From Trebouxia sp. TZW2008 (lineage: Eukaryota; Chlorophyta; Trebouxiophyceae; Trebouxiales; Trebouxiaceae), in contig BDIU01000261.1 in assembly GCA_002118135.1 (NCBI GenBank), positions 62,001 through 126,000 of the forward strand: DNA of 64,000 nt, read 5' to 3'. Shown here in pieces: positions 36,368 to 48,700 of the stretch. The notes under the pieces were generated by a model. It made no database searches. It saw only the letters and a list, made by a program, of their open reading frames with translations, and was not told the origin of the DNA. Numbering within the stretch: position 1 is the stretch's first letter; every line of letters starts with the position of its first letter. The position numbers and the translations under genes are program-made.

Positions 36368-37717
36368 TCAGTGCCAGGTGGTTTCCTTGCATGGTGCATG
36401 GCGTTCAGCTTGAGGGTTATGACTGCTCTTTTGCCAACTGTAAGCAGGCCAATTTGAAAAGCAGGATCCGCTGCTGTTCAGTCAGCAACTCAACAGTAGA
36501 ATGGCTGTGCAATGTGAAAGGCTATGACAATCCTGGCAAGACAGCAGCTAGGCTGAGTGTGAGCAGGTGTGGCATAAGCATGTCACCACTGGGTAAGGAC
36601 CTGGCATGATGAACTGAGAGCTGCTGGCACAATGCAGGCCAGCAATTGCAACCCTGTAAGGGTGATGGTTTCAAGTCAACGGCGTGCTACCGCTGTATGA
36701 ACCAAGTCACATCTGCCACTGCAGCATTCAGCACCAGCGAGCCTTTCAGATGCTGTATCAAATCTTGTGCTTTTGCAGTGTGCGCCACCGATTGCAAATA
36801 TATATATATATTTGTGTTTGTTCACTGAAGAGAAAGGACATGCATCATGGCATATGGCATACATTGTATCAGCAGATGCCTCTGCATGATGTGGCAAGCA
36901 CATTCCTGGCATATGCTCCTTCATAACTGTTGTGAAAGCACTCAGTCCAGTTAAACTCCAATGCCTGGCGTCAATGAAAAGCTCAGCTCGTTGCCAGGGC
37001 TTAATTTCGAATCAGTAATTTGCCAATGAAGCCTTGCAGCCTGACTGCAGGCCAGTTCCTTTCCACGTTCACTGTCTGTGCACTCAGCTTACATGCATTA
37101 GTCATAGCAAGGATGTCAGTAATGCCAAGGTCTGCCAAGTGGACGGTCCACGTTCAATCGGCAAGTGACCGAAACTCGCTGTATGCACACGAATTGACAC
37201 GCTGAGCTAAGCCTAATGCGTAATGCTTGCTAGCAGTCTGTCAGATGACTACATGTACAAGAGAATGTGCTCAGTCCACCGATGAGTGGCAGTATGTCAT
37301 AGCAGCATGCCAATGTCACGCCCTGCTACGCGTGGCGACGGTCGAAAGCACGTGAGGAAACGCTGCACCGTATGCCCTCCAATAAACCGGCCACGTGCAT
37401 GGCAAGCAATCTGCATCAAATCTCATCGCCTCAGGCTCTCGGATTGACCCAGCATTGCAAGCCACTCATTGGCGACTGGACGCGCAACCCCTTATGTCAT
37501 TGGTGCCGCTTGGTCGTACATACGGGAGCCACCAATCGCTGCAGAGATATGATTGCTCAGACGTTCTAACTGCCCACACAGTCGGCTGGCGCTCACTTGC
37601 TTTTGGTCTTGCTTTGATTAAACTGCTGCTAGACTGTTGGTGTTTGCGGAAAGCCAGCAACGCGCATCTGCAGTGCACACGCGAAGGCAACCGCGCAGCT
37701 GACGAACGCTTGACCCG

Positions 37718-37798
37718 GTAAGTGCAAGCTCACTGCGCTGGAGGCGGCTTGCTCTGACAGTTGCCTGGGGACGCCACAGCAACTGACTGCCTACGCAG
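37718..37798 (+). other. Predicted 5'UTR intron of second poly-Ala gene
   Basis: TGACCCG|GTAAGT opens and CTACGCAG|GTCAAC closes an 81-base intron that ends 21 bases before the ATG. It matches the length and position of the 5'UTR intron in the first poly-Ala gene. Confidence 0.6.
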
Positions 37799-37819
37799 GT
37801 CAACAGAGGCGAGCTCGAC

Positions 37820-40738
37820 ATGAAGCACCAGTTCGCCGTCGCCTTGCTGTTCTGCGTCCTACAACTGACCGCTCTGCCCGCGCGAGAGCTGCAAGGTAAC
37901 GTTCACGAATTGCCCCGCATCACGCCGCAGCAGCACTGCCTTGCCTACGCTCAGCATGGTATCAGCTTCCAGCCGCTAATTGACCAGCCGCGTCATGCAG
38001 CTAAAGGCGGCTTTTCCTGTGCCGACTCAAGCTTGTGTTGCCACACGCAGGAGGACGACAGTTGCTGGCGAGCTCAGCAGCCTCCGCTGCAGCCGCCGCT
38101 TCAGGCAAAGCAGCTGCAGCCGCAGCAGCCGCCGCCGCAGCAACAGGTGAGCTTTGCACCCGACGCCACTGCGGGCAACGTGCAGTCGCAGCAGCAAGCC
38201 GGAATTCGGCGGTTGCGAGCATTGCGTTGTGTATAGCGTCTTTTCTCTAAGCATACTCTCTCTCTGTTCTGCTGTGCTTTGAAACTTCATCGACAGCTGA
38301 TTTATGCTTGCACACTGCAGGCAAGGATGGATCTTCAGCAGCTGCTGCTGCAGCTGCCGCAGCCTCGGGCAGTGCTGCATCTGCAGCTGCTGCCGCTGCC
38401 TCATCTGGTGACACCGCCGTAGCTGTTGCTGCTGCAGCAGCTGCTGGCAACAGTGCAGCAGCTGCTGCCGCTGCTGCTTCTGGTGACTCAAGCTCTGCTG
38501 CCGCCGCTGCTGCCGCTGCTGGTGACAGTGCTGCAGCTGCTGCCGCCGCTGCTTCATCAAGCGACTCCTGGGGAGGAAGCTCTGCTGCTGCCGCTGCTGC
38601 TGTGGCCTCAGGTTCAGCTGCTGCTGCCGCTGCAGATGCTGCCACAGGTGAAAATCTCTACTTCGTCTGTTGTTTGGTCCCAGATATACTTTGACAATGT
38701 CGCTGATAGTGTTGTTGATAGTCACTGACGCTTTGCTGTCAGCAAGCAGCAGCTGACACTGTGAAACCAGCTTGCTGATCAGCAAATTAACAGCTACGAC
38801 TGCTTTAGGCAACTTGACAAAAGGCTGCTCCATGCATGGCTGCTACAGCTGAGCCTCATGCATTTGTATATTCACCTTGCTGTGCTCTGACATGGCAAGA
38901 CTGCTGCAGCTGGTGACTCTGCTGTAGCTGATTCAGAAATACTACATCCACATGTCTGCCTTGCAATGCTGGCTTCTGACTTGATGACATTGCTGCAGGT
39001 GGTGACTCCTCCGCTGCAGCCGCTGCTGCTTCCAGCGCAGCTTCGGCTGCAGCTGCCGCATCTGCCTCAGGAGACAGCTCTGCTGCTGCCGCTGCCGCCG
39101 CAGCAGGCAAGAGTGCATCTGCTGCTGCTGCCGCAGCTGCCTCAGGCGACAGTGCAGCTGCCGCTGCTGCTGCCGCTTCTGCTGGAGGAAGTGCTGCTGC
39201 TGCTGCCGCCGCCGCAGCAGGTTCAAGCAAGTCAGGAGGATCCTCCTCAGCAGCTGCTGCCGCTGCTGCTGCCTCAGGCAAATCTGGCTCTGACTCTTCA
39301 TCTTCAGCAGCTGCTGCTGCTGCTGCCGCCAACAAGGCTTCATCTGCTGCTGCTGCCGCCGCAGCTGCCTCTGGTATGCCCTATACCTATTGCTGCTGCA
39401 CAAACTTGTCCTGTCAGCATAGATATTCAGCTGTCATATGTGCACTAGGTCTTTCTGCGTTGCTCAAACCAATTCAATTAAAGACAGCACGTGCCTGCTT
39501 CTGTATGTGCCTTGTACTGGCCGTGCACAAGCATGCCCTGTTGATATACACACAAACTTTCAGCTGCGACATTTGCACTTGTCCATTTTGAGTCTTGCAG
39601 TCAAGATGTATCGTATAAACAGCACACCATGCTGATATCCAAAGGCTGTGTAAGATGTCCAACTTAGTTGTCCATGTTAGATTACCTGCATGTCTGGTTG
39701 GCTGTGCTGATTACTATGCTGTGCTGGCTGTGCAGGTCTGGCGCTTTCATCAAACCTTGCATAAGCTACCTGACATACTGTCGATGCTACCAACGCTTGT
39801 GCATCTGCTGTCAATGCTGCTCATGACAATGGCTGCCTCTGCAGGTACATCTGGTGCTGCTGCTGCAGCTGCCGCTGCCTCTTCCGCATCCAAGGGTGCT
39901 GCTGCCGCTGCTGCAGCTGCCTCCGCTTCAGGCCACAGCTCTGCTGCCGCTGCCGCCGCAGCTGCAGGCAAATCTGCAGCAGCTGCTGCTGCCGCTGCCT
40001 CATCAGGAGATGGTTCTGCAGCTGCCGCTGCTGCTGCTGCTGCATCAGGCCACAGCTCAGCTGCCTCTGCTGCTGCTGCCGCCTCTGGTGGTGAGTCTGC
40101 TGCTGCTGCCGCCGCTGCTGCTGCAGCTTCCAAGGGAAGCTCAGATGACTCTGCTGCTGCAGCAGCTGCTGCTGCCGCAGCCAGCAAGGGCAAAAGCTCA
40201 GGCTCAAGTGGTGAGCAATGCTGCTGACACTGTGCATCAACGTTGATTGCATGCGTTTATAGTAATGCCCATTGAACAACAGCTACACTGCAGTTGGATG
40301 TCACGACTCACAGCAATGTTGGCTCACAGGCACTGTCAAGCCAATGTTTGCATTGTTGCTCAAGCTTTGTGTCAGGTTGTATCTATATCATCAATGTGCA
40401 CCTCCATGTATGTTATCGCCTTTTACAGTAATTTCCTGATGTACGATTGCACAAGTCACCACTTTAGTCACACTGCAGTGCTTGGTTCCCAGTTGCATGG
40501 TCCTTACATCAAAATATCGAGTGCCCTGAAATCATCCCTTACTGTAGCAACAAATTATGGCTCACCTGCAGATGCAAGCTCAGGCAGCGACTCCTCAGAC
40601 CACAGCTCTGATTCTGGTGCCAAGTCAGACACCTCATCATCTCCATCAAAGGGCGATAGCACAGCTGACACCAACTCCAGCTCTGGCAAGTCATCATCCA
40701 CCCCCAGCAGCGCTGACAACACAGCTACTTCAGGCTAG
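37820..40738 (+). CDS. Secreted alanine/serine-rich silk-like protein 2
   Basis: Six exons join in frame to about 468 residues: 37820-37895, 38051-38146, 38321-38647, 38999-39373, 39845-40210, 40572-40738. The first exon is a signal peptide (MKHQFAVALLFCVLQLTAL). Exons 2-5 carry about 20 modules of the form G-(D/N/K/H)-S followed by 5-10 alanines, for example GDSAAAAAAAAS and GHSSAAAAAAAAGKS. The last exon is a poly-Ser/Asp/Lys tail without alanine runs (SSGSDSSDHSSDSGAKSD). Every intron is phase 1 and splits a codon for Gly, or Asp at the last, so each internal exon is a symmetrical cassette. Exons 3, 4 and 5 are of similar size (327, 375, 366 bases), as expected from cassette duplication. 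The architecture resembles spidroins or fibroins; an alanine-rich ice-binding or cell-wall structural role is equally open. No homologue recognised by name. Confidence 0.85.
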
Positions 40739-41363
40739 ACGCCTCACCAGTATTACTTGACGTCTGACCGGCAGCCAGATTGTTTTGTGGTGCATAGGGA
40801 TCAGGATATCTTTGTAAGTAGTCATGCTGGACACATGCTGTAGCGGCGTTGCTGTTTGGTTCCTCATAGCTGTCAGCTTGAAGTTGTCGATGAATTGACA
40901 TAGACTTTTTCTGCCAGACTGCTGACATTATGCGGTACATTTGCCTCACTTTGAAGCTAGCAGGGTAAATATTGTCAAAGTGTTGTTGCTAGGGTATAGG
41001 TATCTCCTATAGCTTGGCCTGGTGTGGAGTAGCGGATTATCATTTTCAGCGCGCAAGTTTCGCACTTAGCTAACAGACATGGCTACTGGCCACATGACCC
41101 ATGATCATTTGTAAATATTGACTGGTGCCCGACCTGGACAAGCTTGTGCATATCTGCATTGTTTTCTCAGCTTGTCTGCTGCACATGCATCTCACAGAAA
41201 GCCTGTAGATGCTTTACATGTAGATTCTATGCTGTAGCAATAGCACGCAAGCTCTGCATTGTGCCAATGAGGCTGAGAACATCATGATCAACAGCTGAGT
41301 CAACAGCACAACAGCCAAAAGCCGCAAAGTATGCAAGTCAAGCTCTACCTAATGAATTGAACT
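40739..41363. other. Intergenic between convergent genes
   Basis: About 0.6 kb between the stops of the poly-Ala gene and the ODR4-like gene, so both 3'UTRs lie here. TGTAA words occur at 40812-40816 and 41111-41115 on the plus strand. No gene or repeat seen. Confidence 0.45.
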
Positions 41364-44300
41364 TCAACGTCTTTGCAAAAAGGCGATGCCCACAGCTAGC
41401 AAAGCTATTGCTACAGCAGCAGCACAGGCCAGTGCAAGTCCTGAGAACCTTGATTTGGTTGTAACTTGTGCGGGGCTTGGGTCCCACTGGCTCAGGGGTT
41501 TTGATGTTTGCAGCGCTGTGGCCTCGCTTTCTGTTGTCCTCTGCAGCACCATAAGATTGGCCTCAGCCAATTCAGCGCAGGTATGTAAAGCAGAACAACA
41601 TATCTTATAACAGGCCAACTGGCTGACAGAAGCTATGCTCGAGCGGATTGCGGTAAGTTTTGTCACGGGTAGCTTAGAGCCCCTGAATCGCCATATGCAT
41701 GTCTGCGTATGATCGTTTGTGGTCACTCAAATTTGTGCAGAATATAGTGAGGCAGTGATGCTTGCTTCGTACTGCAGAGGCAATGTCCATGATGCATGAG
41801 ATGGACACCACTGCATACACTTGGTGAGCCTCAGTGCACGATCATGCACAAGAGCCTGACAGATGAAAATAGCAGACTGCTGGGCACTCAATATTGTGCT
41901 AAATCAACACATTCTAGGTAGACTTGGTCAGTCTGGCAGATGACATGTAGAAGACTGCCATGAATGGTTATGTAGCTTACCGCCTGAGCTTGTGCATGGT
42001 GTCCCAACAAGCCTTGTATTCTGGCTGTGACATCTGCTCTGGACTCCCCAGCAGCCTGGTAGTCAAAGAAGTCAACCTGCATCATGCCTTCTCATGAGTT
42101 CAATACTTGACAATTGGTGCTGCCGTAGCGCCAAGAGAATGAGCTCAACAGACATTCATTTGTGGGTCTGGTCCCACAAATGACGAATGAAGGCTGTCTG
42201 CACTTGTACCTGGGCCCTCTGATCACAGGTACAAGTGCAGACAGCCTTCTTTACACACTGATGGCTACCGGGCATGATTTCCATATGCCAAAAACTATAT
42301 GCATTTGCGCTTGTATGATGGCCATTTCTTTGGCATGCAGCTTGTGACAACCTCATTTGCCGTGCTGTGTGTGTGTGTCACAATTGACGTTTATGTGTCA
42401 GCAACAGGCATCGCTGAGCAAGGCCAGTGGTTGTTTGTAGTACTGTGTCCATGCAACACTGCATGATGTGTGTGCATCTCCAATACTTTTGAGTCACAAA
42501 GCAGCAAAATGCAGAGTTTAAAAAGCAATACCGGGTGTGCTGGGAAGCTCAGCTGAGAGGGTAGAGATATGGTGACATTGGCTATTGCATGAGCTGCGGG
42601 CATGAGGAGAGGATGCTGTGCATCTTCAATGTTGTTGCTGCCTTCGCTGTTTTCTGCCTCTGCCATCACTATGTCCATTCTTGCTTGCAAGCTGGCTATC
42701 AAATCTGCCTGAATACATCCCATGGGCAATTTGAGTATTCGTGCTGTCTGGCGAGACATGTCAGGGCACTTGTTGACATGATGCAAATATACTGTTGACG
42801 CCACGTTTGTGCACTCAGCCTGACAGACTTAAGTAGGCTGAGTAACACCAGTGTCCAGTTCAAGAGTGATTGTGACAAAGGGATACTACCTCAAAAACAT
42901 ACGACCCGAAAAAGGGGAGAATCTTTTCTGACTGCCGCAAGTATAGGTGTATGTTCAGCTTCAGAAGAACAAGACTTTTCAACCCAAAGTGTGCACAGAA
43001 TTTGTGATATTTGCTACAGGTCAATGGTGCTCCACATGCATCTATACAGGCTGCAAAGCACACAGTACCTTGAGCATGTCAACAGCTGCATCCCAGGTGT
43101 CTTTCTTGTGCACCAGCGCACGCCCAGACAGCATGCCATCAAGCACAATGCGACCACTGACTGTGGCCTGTTGGCTGCTGCTGGGATCTGTTGTGTCCTG
43201 ACAGGCTGGCGGGTACAGCAGAGTGATTGTTGGTGCCAGGGCTATCTCACCCACAGCACTGCTGCTGCTGGGTATGCTGCCCTGGTATACAGCTGTGCTG
43301 CTGCGTATGCGCTCAGTTTCTGCTGTTACTGCTGTTTCAATGTGGGTAGACAAGGCTTGTGTGCTTGCTAGCACTGGTGTCGTCATGCTCACATGATGAC
43401 TGCAGAGCACAAGCCAAGTCGATGGTGCTGTCATCACACCAGATGCAAGCAGCTTATGTGAAGCAGGCAGCCTGTAAGCAGGATGGCTTTTGGCAACTCA
43501 AGCGTGATTGCAGTGCTGTTTGGTGCGTTGTTAGAGGACTCAAGAGGACTGCTCTGTCTAACATGGCATGAGCAGGGAAGCGTGTCAGTACTGCACCAGC
43601 GTGCTGACATTGTTGGATGACATTACTGCATGTGCTGCAAGCCATGTGACCATGCACTTGTTTATGTCTCTAAATGCACTGCAATCCTTTTGACCATGCA
43701 TTCAGGAATGCTGGTGGTCCACAGCTAGCAGCAACATGCTGTGGGTGGACCACCACTACAATGTGTTGCGCCAAGTATGAAACAGCTTCTTTGCATAAAA
43801 GACTTTATATAGACAACCCAGTGTGGTACTGCAAGGAAAGGGGTAGGGCTCTTCCAAGTAGTTGGAAACAAGTAAGGCAAAGGGCTGCAACGCTGACCTG
43901 CATTGGAGGGGAATAAAGCTTTGCAAGCAGTGTGCAAGCTTGAAGTCACAGACAGCAAGGCTAGCAGTGCTGGCCGAGCCAGGCGGTCTCTGTTTGCAAA
44001 GAAATTTCTGTGTCTGGGAGGAAATGGTCAGCAGCTTGTCTGCAGGCTCTGCTATGCCTGCTGACATGCTGTCTAGTGCCTTGCACAGCTGTGTGGCGGC
44101 ACTGTTGAATGATGCATCAGGCCCGTAGAAGTACAATCCCATAGCAGATATACCTGCAGTGCCAGCAGCAGCGTCAGCAGCTGTGTCAGCAGCAGTGTCA
44201 GCAACAATTGCTGGCACACTTTTGCTACTGCTTGCTATTTGCATGCATTTGGTGTCAGGGCTGAGAACAGCAATGAGTGTCTGTCAACAGATTCTAGCAA

Positions 44301-44875
44301 ACAACCATGCTGAATGAATGGCTGCAGCTGCTTGAAGTGACTCAAGCATATTGGCACTTGCGCTTGGCAAAGGCTGTTGACAGGGCAGACTGACCTCCTG
44401 GCAGCATAGCAGCTACTTGAGTGGCATGGTCCACAATTGCATCCACATCTAGCTGCACAAGCATGTCTTGCTGAGCTTTTTTCTGCTTCTTGCTGGACTT
44501 GTCTTCTGTAGCTTGCAACGATGCAGGCTGATTCGCATTGCCCTGCAAGTGTACAAACAGCAGACGTCGCTGCAAGCATGCACATCAGCACAGTGCACAG
44601 CCTGGTTGGTGTCAGTTCTCACTTGCTGAGATGTTGACAAAAGGGACAAGATTGTTGCTCGGGAGCCATTCCTGCCGATCAGCACTCCAACCTGCAATAG
44701 CTTGGTCACTCAGCTGGTATCATTTGATCCATCATTTGATCAAGTGCACATGCATCTGCTCCCATTGTTGAGATTCTGACTGTTGACGTTTATCTACCTC
44801 AACTTCAGCTCGAGATGTGACCAGCTTCTCTACATGCTGCCCCAGCAGTTCGTCTCCTTGACAAGCTGAAGGCAT
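41364..44875 (-). CDS. ODR4: ODR4-like tail-anchored membrane protein
   Basis: Homologue of ODR-4, an ER-associated protein linked in animals to receptor folding and trafficking and to UFMylation (family knowledge). ATG at 44875 opens MPSACQGDELLGQHVEKLV; the next exon reads VGVLIGRNGSRATILSLLS, matching the family's LIGQ..S block. Then LDVDAIVDHATQVAAMLPGG, GLYFYGPDASF (about 44130) and GRIVLDGMLSGRALVHKKDT (about 43110) follow in family order. The C-terminus is a hydrophobic anchor, GLALACAAAVAIALLAVGIA, ending FLQRR at 41364. Length and tail anchor fit the family. The middle (42400-43000) is poorly resolved, and the intron around 42150-42250 carries two adjacent hairpins. It is divergent to the N-acetylglutamate synthase gene. 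Confidence 0.8.
42153..42249. repeat. Two adjacent intronic hairpins
   Basis: The right hairpin has arms of 24 bases, perfectly complementary, at 42189-42212 and 42226-42249 with a 13-base loop. The left hairpin pairs TCATTTGTGGG (42156-42166) with CCCACAAATGA (42173-42183), loop TCTGGT, and a further CATTC/GAATG pairing (42153-42157 with 42185-42189) closes it after a bulge. They abut and lie within an intron of the ODR4-like gene. Origin could be a decayed inverted-repeat element or a structured RNA. Confidence 0.8.
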
Positions 44876-45735
44876 GGCTCGATGAAGAGTCTAGAGGCCG
44901 ATGTATGCACAGTGCCGTCTCGGATCCTGAAGGCTACTTCAAGCCAATCAGATGGTATTGCTCAGAAACCAAGCTGTTCGAGGAGCAGTCACAGGGTGCG
45001 ATGGCATCCACCAAGGCCTGAGACAAGAAAATCAAGCAGAAATACTGAGATTTTGAAGTCGGTGTTATGCTGCGTTGATCTGCTGTACGGCAACGCAACA
45101 CTGACAGGCAGGCCTCGAAAGGCGTCAGCGCGTTGCGCATTGCATGCTGCATTTGAGTTGGTCAAAGATGCATGTGCGATATGACTCAGAACTCAGCATG
45201 TCCACTTGAGTTGAGCACACCATCAGCACCTGCTCGGCGCCACATCGCTTGATTGTGTTGTAGTGTTGGCAGAGGATACATGCAGTCGTTGCGTGTCCAA
45301 TTTTCGATTGACAAGCTGAGTGCCTCACCAGACTTTAGCTCACTGACAGCCTGGACTGTGTGCCTCTCCAAAATGCGCATGATAGGCATCAAAGGGTTGT
45401 CCAAGTTTTGCTGTGCTTTCCAATTGTGCTTTCCAATTGGACACAAAACAGTCGGGCAGTATAGGCGATGCTGTCTGGCTCTCGGTGTGATGGCAGTCGG
45501 GAGTTTGTGTGACAATGCTGCCAGCCCAAAGGCAAGCTTCTGCCTCGGCTTCTGGAAATCCAAGCCAGTGGCAACAGGGCTGGTGTTCAGAATCCTTGAA
45601 CCGATGTCCAGGTTGCAGAGCCATCAGCTTGACCAGGTGCACTCCTGCTTACTGTAGTCCAGTAGCACGCTTGACGAATGCTCGTACAGCGGACTGCGCG
45701 ATTCACTGCAGGGCGCTACGTCCAGGCAGCTGCAT
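44876..45735. other. Divergent promoter region (ODR4-like / NAGS)
   Basis: 860 bases between two divergent start codons. Overlapping open frames exist on both strands at about 45186-45657, but none shows family motifs. A small direct duplication (TGTGCTTTCCAATTG twice) sits at about 45409-45438. It is treated as promoter and 5'UTR sequence. Confidence 0.4.
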
Positions 45736-48700
45736 ATGACAGGGCCTTGGTTGCTCAGTACCTCAAAGCTCGCTGTGTGTCCAGTCCTACAGCCGTCACG
45801 AAATAGGCCAAGAGGCCGGCATTTGTTTCACTGCAGAGCAACACAGCTTCCAAAGAACAAGCACTATCTCAGCTTGACTGGCAGCAGCGGCAGCAGCTCG
45901 GATGGTTCCGACACAAGCACGGGCGCCTTGAAGAAGGCCCCTGGGAGCTTGCGCAAGAAAGACTTCCGCAAATTTGTCCACTTTTTCCGTCAGGCTTCCC
46001 CGTATATCGAAGGACACAGAGACAGGACTTTTGTCATTGTCATTCCTGGCGAGGTTGGTGCTCAAAGCGACCATTCCGTTCACCTGCTGAACGTTCGATT
46101 GCCGGTAGATCCTCCGCTGCTGCGACTCACATTTCTGCTTTCAACGCCGCAGATCGTTGTAGAGGATGAGTTGCTGGCCACAGTGGTTGAAGACATCGAT
46201 CTGCTGCACAGTAAGCAGACTTGCTCTGACGCTTGCATCACTTCACTTCCACCTGCTTCAGAACCTGCTGAACATCTGTTGCAGGTTTGGGAGTTCGGAT
46301 TGTCCTGGTCATTGGTGCGCGGCAACAGATTGATGAGTTATTGGAGAAGCAAGGAGAAGCTCCACAGTATGCTGCTGGGTATCGTGTCACAGATTCAGTG
46401 GCCATGCAGACAGCAGTGCAGGCTGCAGGAGCAAGCAGAATGGCAGTTGAAGCCATACTGTCAAAGGTGCATGCCTGGCAAGTTTTGTCTCAAAGCTGTC
46501 ACCGCTACACATTCCAGCTCTGCATCCTGCACAGTCCCACTTCCACATCCTGCTTGACCTCTTGCAAAGGTCTGCACCGCAAAGTACAGCTTGAGATCCA
46601 TGCTTTACTCATAGCTTGCAGATGCTGGCAAGAATGCCAAAACCAGCAGCTGTTGACATTTTTTGTGGTCTTTGCATGACAGGGCTTGTCATCTTGCAGG
46701 GCCCTTCCCTACAGATGATACGCCGACATGCTCGCAGCTCAGAGCAGATGCACTATGGCCCTGCAGTGCAGACTGTCACTGGCAACTGGGTGGCTGGCAT
46801 GCACAAGGGCGTCATTGGAGGCGTTGACTATGGCTCAACTGGCGTGGTCAGTCTCATTTTGCACACCGTCTTGCAGTTTGCACACAAACTGATTGCACTG
46901 TCCTCAGCAGCAGGTTGCAAGCTTGCAGCTTGCCACAAACACAAGCATCAGTAGGCACGCTAGCATGACCACAGGTCATGTCCAAGCCAAATGCGTGTCA
47001 TGGCCAGTAGCTGCATACAGTGACTTCTCGTTGTACTGACTGCTTTGGTCACCGAGCAAATTGTCCTTACTCAGAGGGACCACTGCAGTCAGAATGCAGT
47101 GACTACTTCCCAATTGCATTGTCATTACATTGAAAATGCCCTTGCATCAAGTGTCCTTACAAACAGAAGTTACTGTAGCTGCATACAGTATATGCACTGA
47201 TGCATGCTGGACCTTTCTCTGCCATGAGGCAGTCTGACACGACACAGCATAATACTATTGCAACAAGCCGGCCTGGTAAAACAGCGCTTGGGCCAAACAC
47301 CCATGGCACCTGTGTTAGAAACTGCAATCTATTGTCATGATCATCGATACACTGGATACTGTTCACATCTAAAGTCCTTTCAGAGATCCAACAAGGGGCC
47401 CACAGGACACCACTCAATCCAGACCCAATGTAGGGCCGTACAGGCTGTCTAACTGTAGCTGATTATCACGAAGTCAAGTACAAAGTCATGATGTATCTGC
47501 TCTTCAGGTCCGCTTTGTGCAAGCAGACGCCATACGCAAGCAGTTGAACGCGGGCAATGTGGTGTTGCTGGGCAACTTAGCCTACAGTGCAGCTGGGGAG
47601 ATCCTCAATTGCGACTGCTACAGTGTGGCCACTCAGGCTGCCATTGATCTGCAAGCAGACAAGCTGTTCTGCATCACCACACCCAGCCTGCAGCCCTTTG
47701 ACCTTCCTCAGTGGCTTCCCATTTCTGATGCAGAGCGGCTGCTGCAGCAGCTGCTTGAGGATAAAAACAAGGGTGTCCAGGCCTCTGTGCATCAGACAGG
47801 TGCGGGCTACAACCATCATAGCAAACTGTGTCAGCACTCAAGTCTGTAACTTGACAAAAAAGTCAGTCACCACAGTCTCCTGTACTGGCTGGCTCACTGT
47901 CGTGACTACGCTTTGTGTTGCTGTCAGTGATGAATGTTGCCATCACAGAAACTGCAATGGGCATGCCTGTGCAATGCATACCCATGGTCCACGCTGTTCT
48001 TAACTGTTCTCTGCCTAGTATGCAAGGCCAACTGCCTCTGGCATACAAGGCATGATTTGTCAAATGAGGTTTGTGTTAGTTACATGCTGCGTGTGTCTCT
48101 TCTTTCTGCTTTCAGATGACAGCTTTACGGACGCAGGAAGATGCAAGTGCTGTCATGCCTTGCCTACATGCGTGCTTTCAGGTCACATCAAATCAGGGGA
48201 CGTCCTCCACTGTCGTAAACAGAAAGCATCAGATAGCAAAGATTTACAGCCAATCTGATCGGCCCTGTAGCACAAGTGTGACTTGCCTGCAGGACCCCTT
48301 GTGAGGCAGATTGCAAGTACTCTGTGCAACACCAGCCCATGCGTGATTGACTTTGAGAAGTATTACATGGCAAGGTTGCCCCCCCTCATTGTTGATCCTA
48401 GGAAACAGCGCTAACTTTCCTGCAGGGCCTTTTGTGAGGCAGACTACAAGCGCTCTGTCCAACACCGGCTTAAGCATGTTCGTTTTTGAGAAGTTGTACG
48501 TATTAGGGTTGCCCCTGCCCCTTATTGCCAATCCCATAACACAAATGTGATTGACCTGCAGGGCCTCTGACAAGGCAAACTGCAAGCGCTCTGTCCAACA
48601 CCGGCTCAAGCATGATTGACTTTGAGAAGTGGTATGTGTCCGGGCTGCCCCTGCCCCTCATTGCAGCCTGTGCAGCATGCCAGAAGGGCGTCAAGAGGGC

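Larger units (their letters stand above)
33213..37819. other. Region between the two poly-Ala genes, mostly noncoding
   Basis: 4.6 kb between the paralogues. It contains an 0.8-kb foldback element (33886-34700), a small Cys-rich open frame at its right edge, and coding-like minus-strand stretches at about 35475-36367, listed separately. An (AT)n tract lies at about 36798-36811. The last 150 bases hold the 5'UTR and its intron for the second poly-Ala gene. I see no other supportable gene. A TGTAA at 33434-33438 may be the 3'-end signal of the first gene. Confidence 0.45.

Noticed and set aside
38247..39403. Minus-strand Gln/Leu/Arg- and Ala-rich frames opposite the second silk-like gene
   Set aside because: They are complements of the GCN runs. 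They lack a start context and splice logic.
45186..45657. Overlapping 125-134 codon frames on both strands upstream of NAGS
   Set aside because: No motif, no ATG-led conserved start and no splice partners; more likely promoter DNA.
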